From assembly GCA_039819165.1 (NCBI GenBank), contig JBCBSM010000001.1, positions 558,001 to 622,000 on the forward strand: a DNA stretch of 64,000 bases, in the 5' to 3' direction. Below the pieces are notes generated by a model. The model was not told the origin of the DNA and made no database searches. It saw only the letters and a list, made by a program, of their open reading frames with translations. The DNA comes from Planctomycetota bacterium. GTDB lineage: Bacteria; Planctomycetota; Phycisphaerae; Phycisphaerales; UBA1924. The position numbers and the translations under genes were made by a program. Positions 60,562 to 64,000 of the stretch are shown here, one piece after another (the stretch's first letter is position 1; the number at the start of each line of letters is the position of its first letter).

Positions 60562-61218
60562 ATGAGGTGCATCTGCAGGTCGAGTTCGATCGCCGCGTCG
60601 GTCGCCGTCGCCGTGCTCGCGTCCGGGGTGGCGCTGTCCGTGGGCATGGGCACCAGCCCGGCGAGCGGGGCGCAGCAGGACGGGCAGGCGAAGTTCGACG
60701 GGGTCTTCTCGCGGGACATGACCTACGTGGGCAATGACGAGCGCGGCGACGCGCAGTGGAAGAAGATCCAGGAGCAGGTCGGCAAGGCGGCGCCCGATTT
60801 CGCCGTTGGCCCCTGGCAGAGCCACAACAGCGCCATGCAGGGTGGCACGATCAAGTCCATGCGGGGCGAGATCGTCGTCGTCGATTTCTGGGGCACCTGG
60901 TGCCCGCCGTGCCGCAAGGCGATGCCCAAGACCACCGCCATGGCCAAGAAGTACCAGAGCAAGGGCGTCCGCGTTGTCGGCGTCTGCAACACCCGCGGCA
61001 GCGACACGATGATGGAGACCGCGGAGGCGCACGACGGCCAGTTCGCGATGGCCGCAGACCTTGAGGACAAGACCAAGAAGGCCTACGGCGTGCAGTGGTG
61101 GCCGTACTACGTGGTCGTGGATCGCGACGGCATCGTGCGGGCCGCCGGCCTGAAGTCCGACAAGGTCGAAACGGTGGTCCAGCGGCTGCTCGAGATCCAG
61201 CCCCCCCGCGAGGGCTGA
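60562..61218 (+). CDS. Exported thioredoxin-like protein (TlpA/ResA type)
   Basis: A 218-residue exported thiol-disulfide protein. The signal peptide is SSSIAASVAVAVLASGVALS with a cleavage near ASG-A. The thioredoxin fold lies at about residues 70-215 with active site VDFWGTWCPPCRKAMPKTTA, the cis-Pro in WWPYYVVVDRDG and the final KVETVVQRLL helix; the WCPPC motif is that of reducing TlpA/ResA proteins for cytochrome c maturation or secreted-protein repair. AAAGGAG lies nine bases upstream of ATG 60562. An insertion of about 30 residues between signal and core (FSRDMTYVGNDERGDAQWKK) is unusual. A strong terminator follows the stop. Confidence 0.9.
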   Translation: MRCICRSSSIAASVAVAVLASGVALSVGMGTSPASGAQQDGQAKFDGVFSRDMTYVGNDERGDAQWKKIQEQVGKAAPDFAVGPWQSHNSAMQGGTIKSMRGEIVVVDFWGTWCPPCRKAMPKTTAMAKKYQSKGVRVVGVCNTRGSDTMMETAEAHDGQFAMAADLEDKTKKAYGVQWWPYYVVVDRDGIVRAAGLKSDKVETVVQRLLEIQPPREG

Positions 61219-61260
61219 GCCACTCCCGCGGCGGGTCCGCCGCGAATCCGGGCGAATCCC

Positions 61261-61298
61261 CGCTCCGGACTGGGTCAACCCCCGTCCGGAGCGGTTTT
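61261..61298 (+). terminator. Intrinsic terminator after the thioredoxin-like gene
   Basis: Stem CGCTCCGGAC (61261-61270) with GTCCGGAGCG (61284-61293), 13-base loop, followed by GTTTT. Confidence 0.75.
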
Positions 61299-61420
61299 CG
61301 TACCACCGCACGCATAAACTGCCCGAGGGCAGGCTCGGCGGGTGTTCGTAGTCCGCCACGGCGTGGTCACCGAATGGTGTCACGCCGCGGATTCGCTCTT
61401 CTTGCAGCCCAGGGGTGTTC

Positions 61421-62302
61421 ATGGCCGCACCGACGACGCAGACCCTGCCGGTCCACCGCGATGAGCGGGGCGAGCCCGTGCTGGTCGTGGCGCTCGAGCA
61501 GGAGGCGCCCGTCGTCGTCCTCGACCGCCCGCTGCTCGAGCGGCTGGCGGCCACGCTCGATGGCCTGGACTTCGACGGCGTAGCCGGACTGGTGCTGGCC
61601 TCGGCCAGCGAGCGTGTCTTCGTCGCCGGCGCGGACCTGAAGGCCGTCCGGGATCTCGATGACGCCGCGCTGCACGAATACCTGCAGTTCGGAGCGTCGG
61701 TGTTCGCGCGGCTGCACGAGGTGCCGGTGTGGACGGCGGCGGCGATCCACGGCGCGGCGCTGGGGGGCGGGCTGGAGCTCGCGATGCACTGCGACGCGCT
61801 GATCGGTGCGCCGGGCGCCAAGCCCTACCCGATCGGGCTGCCCGAGGCCGGCCTTGCCATCTGCCCGGGCTGGGGTGGCACCAACCTGTTGCCCGCCCGC
61901 ATCGATCCCGCGCGGGCGATCGCGGCGACGGCCGCCGGCACACCCCTGCCCTACCCCGAGGCCGTCGACGCGGGCATGTTCGATCTCATCGGCTCCGATG
62001 CCGCGGGCGTCCGCGCTCTGGCGGCCGACTGGGTGCGGGGCCGCGGCGCCCCGCCGCACCGCGACGGCGCACCCTCCCGCTGGATCGGGCGGGATCCCGC
62101 ATCTGCGGCCGAGGCCCTCGATTCCGCGCGCGGCGAACTCGGCGATTCCGGTCCGGCGAGGGCCATCGTCGACGCCGTCGAGGTCGGGCTCCGCGACGGC
62201 TGGGCCGCGGCGCTGTCCTGCGAGCGGGACCACCTCGTCCGGCTGCGTCACGAGCCCGCCGGTGTTCAAGCGATCGCGGCCTTCTTCGCCAGGTCGAAGT
62301 AG
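61421..62302 (+). CDS. Enoyl-CoA hydratase/isomerase family protein
   Basis: A 293-residue crotonase-fold protein with both catalytic Glu in place: GAALGGGLELAMHCDALIGA and YPIGLPEAGLAICPGWGGTN. The oxyanion-hole segment is VFVAGADLKAVRDLDD. The pattern resembles the hydratase part of FadB/FadJ, with a longer C-terminal tail carrying RHEPAGVQAIAAFF. It is 66 bases upstream of the acyl-CoA dehydrogenase in the same direction, giving a beta-oxidation-like pair (dehydrogenation, then hydration). ATG 61421 is chosen; GTG 61415 two codons upstream is also possible. The N-terminal 30 residues are specific to this protein. Confidence 0.85.
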   Translation: MAAPTTQTLPVHRDERGEPVLVVALEQEAPVVVLDRPLLERLAATLDGLDFDGVAGLVLASASERVFVAGADLKAVRDLDDAALHEYLQFGASVFARLHEVPVWTAAAIHGAALGGGLELAMHCDALIGAPGAKPYPIGLPEAGLAICPGWGGTNLLPARIDPARAIAATAAGTPLPYPEAVDAGMFDLIGSDAAGVRALAADWVRGRGAPPHRDGAPSRWIGRDPASAAEALDSARGELGDSGPARAIVDAVEVGLRDGWAAALSCERDHLVRLRHEPAGVQAIAAFFARSK

Positions 62303-62368
62303 GCCGCCAAGGAACTCATGCACGGGCGGCTGCCCACAGCACCCACCCGGATTCAACGGAGGATCACC

Positions 62369-64000
62369 ATGGCCGATCTCAAGCAGATGAAGGGCGTCTC
62401 GGAGGAGGACAAGCGGCTGCTGCAGGAGGCCGAGGAGTTGCTCGGCCCCGAGCCCGATTCGATGGGCTACGTCAAGAACCTCTTCTGGGGCCGCAGCCGC
62501 AACGACCTGATGTTCCCCTACCCGGAGCAGACGGCCGACGAGAAGACCAAGTGCGAGAAGCTGGTGGGCGAGCTCGAGCAGTACCTCAAGACCGAGCACC
62601 CGTCGATCCAGATCGACCAGGAGCAGGAGATCCCCCGCTGGGTGATCGATCGCCTGTTCTCGATGGGCGTGCTGGGCATGACCATCCCCGAGGAGCACGG
62701 CGGGCTGGGCATGGGCATCACCAGCTACAACCGCGTGCTCGAGACCATCGGCAAGTACTGCGGCTCGACCGCGGTGCTCGTGAGCGCCCACCAGAGCATC
62801 GGGTGCAAGGCGGTCATGCTCTTCGGCACCGACGAGCAGAAGGGCCGATGGCTGCCGAAGCTCGCCAAGGACTGGCTCAGCGCCTTCTGCCTGAGCGAGC
62901 CCAACGTCGGCTGCGATGCGGGCGGCCAGGAGACCCGCTGCGAGCTGAGCGAGGACGGCGAGCACTACATCCTCAACGGCGAGAAGAAGTGGGCCACGTC
63001 CGGGGCCATCAGCGGCATGTTCACGGTGATGAGCAAGCAGAAGATGGAGGGCGGCAAGGAGAAGGTCACCGCGCTGGTGTGCACGCCCGACATGGAGGGC
63101 GTGGAAATCTACCAGAAGAACCGCAGCAAGTGCGGCATCCGCGGCACGTGGCAGGCCCGCATCCGGTTCAACAACGTCCGGGTGCCCAAGGCCAACCTGC
63201 TGCACAAGGAGGGCCGGGGCCTCAACGTCGCCCTGACCTGCCTCAACTACGGCCGCTGCACGCTAAGCGCCGGCATGCTGGGCGGCGCCCGCCGCGCAAT
63301 GGACCAGGCCATCCGCTGGAGCAACACGCGGCACCAGTTCAACGCGGCGCTGGCGGACAAGGACCTCGTCAAGCAGCGGATCGCGCACATGTCCGCGCTC
63401 ACCTACGCGATGGACGCGGTGCTCTACATGACCACGGGCATGCTGGATCGCCACGATGAGGACATCATGGTCGAGACGGCGATCTGCAAGGTCTTCTGCT
63501 CGGAGATGGGCTGGCGGGCGGTCAACGACGCGGTCCAGATCATGGGCGGCGAGAGCTACATGACCGAGAACGAGATCGAGCGGATCTTCCGCGATAGCCG
63601 CATCAACATCATCGTCGAGGGCTCCAACGACCTGATGTGGTCGTTCGTGTTCGGCTACGGCGGCAAGCAGCTCGGCGAGAGCATGCTGAGCATCAAGCTG
63701 CTGGTAGATTGGGACAAGGACGAGAGCCTCGGGCAGAATCTGGGCCGCATCGTGCCCAACCTGCTCAAGCCCAAGATCCTGGCCAAGGCCGTGCCACTGG
63801 GCGCCCAGGTGTTCCTGGGCATTCGCCCGCCGGCGCCGAGCATCGGCAAGGTGCATGCCTCGCTCAAGAACGACGCCGACCGGCTGGCACGGCTCATCCG
63901 CGAGCATAGCCACCAGTTCAAGATCACCAGCAAGCGCTACGACGCCGAGCTGGTCAGCCGCCAGGTTCCGCAGAGCCGCCTGGCGCTCAACGCCATCTAC
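62369..64000 (+). CDS. Acyl-CoA dehydrogenase, long form (3' end outside window)
   Basis: Starts at ATG 62369 with a GGAGGATCACC site just before it; open to the end of the window (544 codons). FAD-dependent enzyme forming trans-2-enoyl-CoA. Seen: PEEHGGLGMGITSYNRVLET, FGTDEQKGRWLPKLAKDWLS, FCLSEPNVGCDAGG (FAD and substrate loop), NGEKKWATSGAISGMFTV, IMGGESYMTENEIERIFRDS and the catalytic Glu segment IIVEGSNDLMW. The N-terminal extension of about 60 residues and a C-terminal continuation of 130 or more residues past the core suit the very-long-chain (ACADVL/ACAD9-like) group more than isovaleryl-CoA dehydrogenase. Electron acceptor should be ETF. Confidence 0.9.
   Translation, partial: MADLKQMKGVSEEDKRLLQEAEELLGPEPDSMGYVKNLFWGRSRNDLMFPYPEQTADEKTKCEKLVGELEQYLKTEHPSIQIDQEQEIPRWVIDRLFSMGVLGMTIPEEHGGLGMGITSYNRVLETIGKYCGSTAVLVSAHQSIGCKAVMLFGTDEQKGRWLPKLAKDWLSAFCLSEPNVGCDAGGQETRCELSEDGEHYILNGEKKWATSGAISGMFTVMSKQKMEGGKEKVTALVCTPDMEGVEIYQKNRSKCGIRGTWQARIRFNNVRVPKANLLHKEGRGLNVALTCLNYGRCTLSAGMLGGARRAMDQAIRWSNTRHQFNAALADKDLVKQRIAHMSALTYAMDAVLYMTTGMLDRHDEDIMVETAICKVFCSEMGWRAVNDAVQIMGGESYMTENEIERIFRDSRINIIVEGSNDLMWSFVFGYGGKQLGESMLSIKLLVDWDKDESLGQNLGRIVPNLLKPKILAKAVPLGAQVFLGIRPPAPSIGKVHASLKNDADRLARLIREHSHQFKITSKRYDAELVSRQVPQSRLALNAIY

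Overview
The window is about 70% G+C and is packed with genes on both strands. The best guess is a planctomycete of class Phycisphaerae, probably order Phycisphaerales. This rests on a secreted protein ending in two dockerin-like GDGELTIFDFLAFQN repeats of the GC-type found there, prepilin-type secreted proteins of the planctomycete kind, a peptidasemA-like protein with an HExxH motif, and a full murE-murF-mraY block (Phycisphaerae keep peptidoglycan). No rRNA genes, CRISPR arrays, insertion sequences or complete prophages were seen.

Layout. 1-6.7 kb: tail of an unknown protein, a Xer recombinase, a threonine/serine dehydratase with an unusual upstream leader, a diaminopimelate-type aminotransferase, tRNA-Ala(GGC), and a heptosyltransferase with a heptose-bisphosphate phosphatase. 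6.7-17.6 kb: queA, murE-murF-mraY, and a run of envelope proteins (membrane-anchored CX4CH protein, coiled-coil lipoprotein, signal-peptide protein) with a ferredoxin-NADP reductase. 17.6-27 kb: an orphan peptide-binding protein/permease pair, an ion channel with a calcium-type filter, rlmN, a YwaF-like membrane protein, a WecA-like transferase and an O-antigen-ligase-like protein. 27-34.1 kb: fusA, adenylate kinase, a transglutaminase-like protein, fumC and a UbiA-like protein.

34.1-38.9 kb is an accessory islet. It is bounded by a 51-bp direct repeat of the 3' half of tRNA-Ala(UGC) (50/51 identical) and carries an excisionase-like HTH protein, a possible integrase-tail remnant, a dockerin protein, a beta-propeller phytase, a prepilin-like protein and an HxlR regulator.

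39-51 kb: envelope genes (peptidase-like, beta-barrel, cyclophilin, prepilin-like), an ECF sigma/anti-sigma pair, a two-gene coiled-coil operon, a cysteine-rich repeat protein, an EVE protein, a phosphodiesterase and an alkyltransferase. 51-64 kb: LysR and aconitase, a VOC protein, a hybrid histidine kinase, and acyl-CoA catabolism: HMG-CoA lyase, three crotonase-fold proteins and an acyl-CoA dehydrogenase cut by the window end, fitting leucine or branched-chain acid breakdown.

Two patterns cut across the window. Several first genes lack a Shine-Dalgarno sequence and instead carry a TAnnnT hexamer 5-10 bases before the start codon, which suggests leaderless transcripts. Others, mostly genes for secreted or highly expressed proteins, have strong AGGAGG-type sites. 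The most novel items are the leader region at 2.75-2.93 kb, the tRNA-bounded phytase islet and the channel filter.
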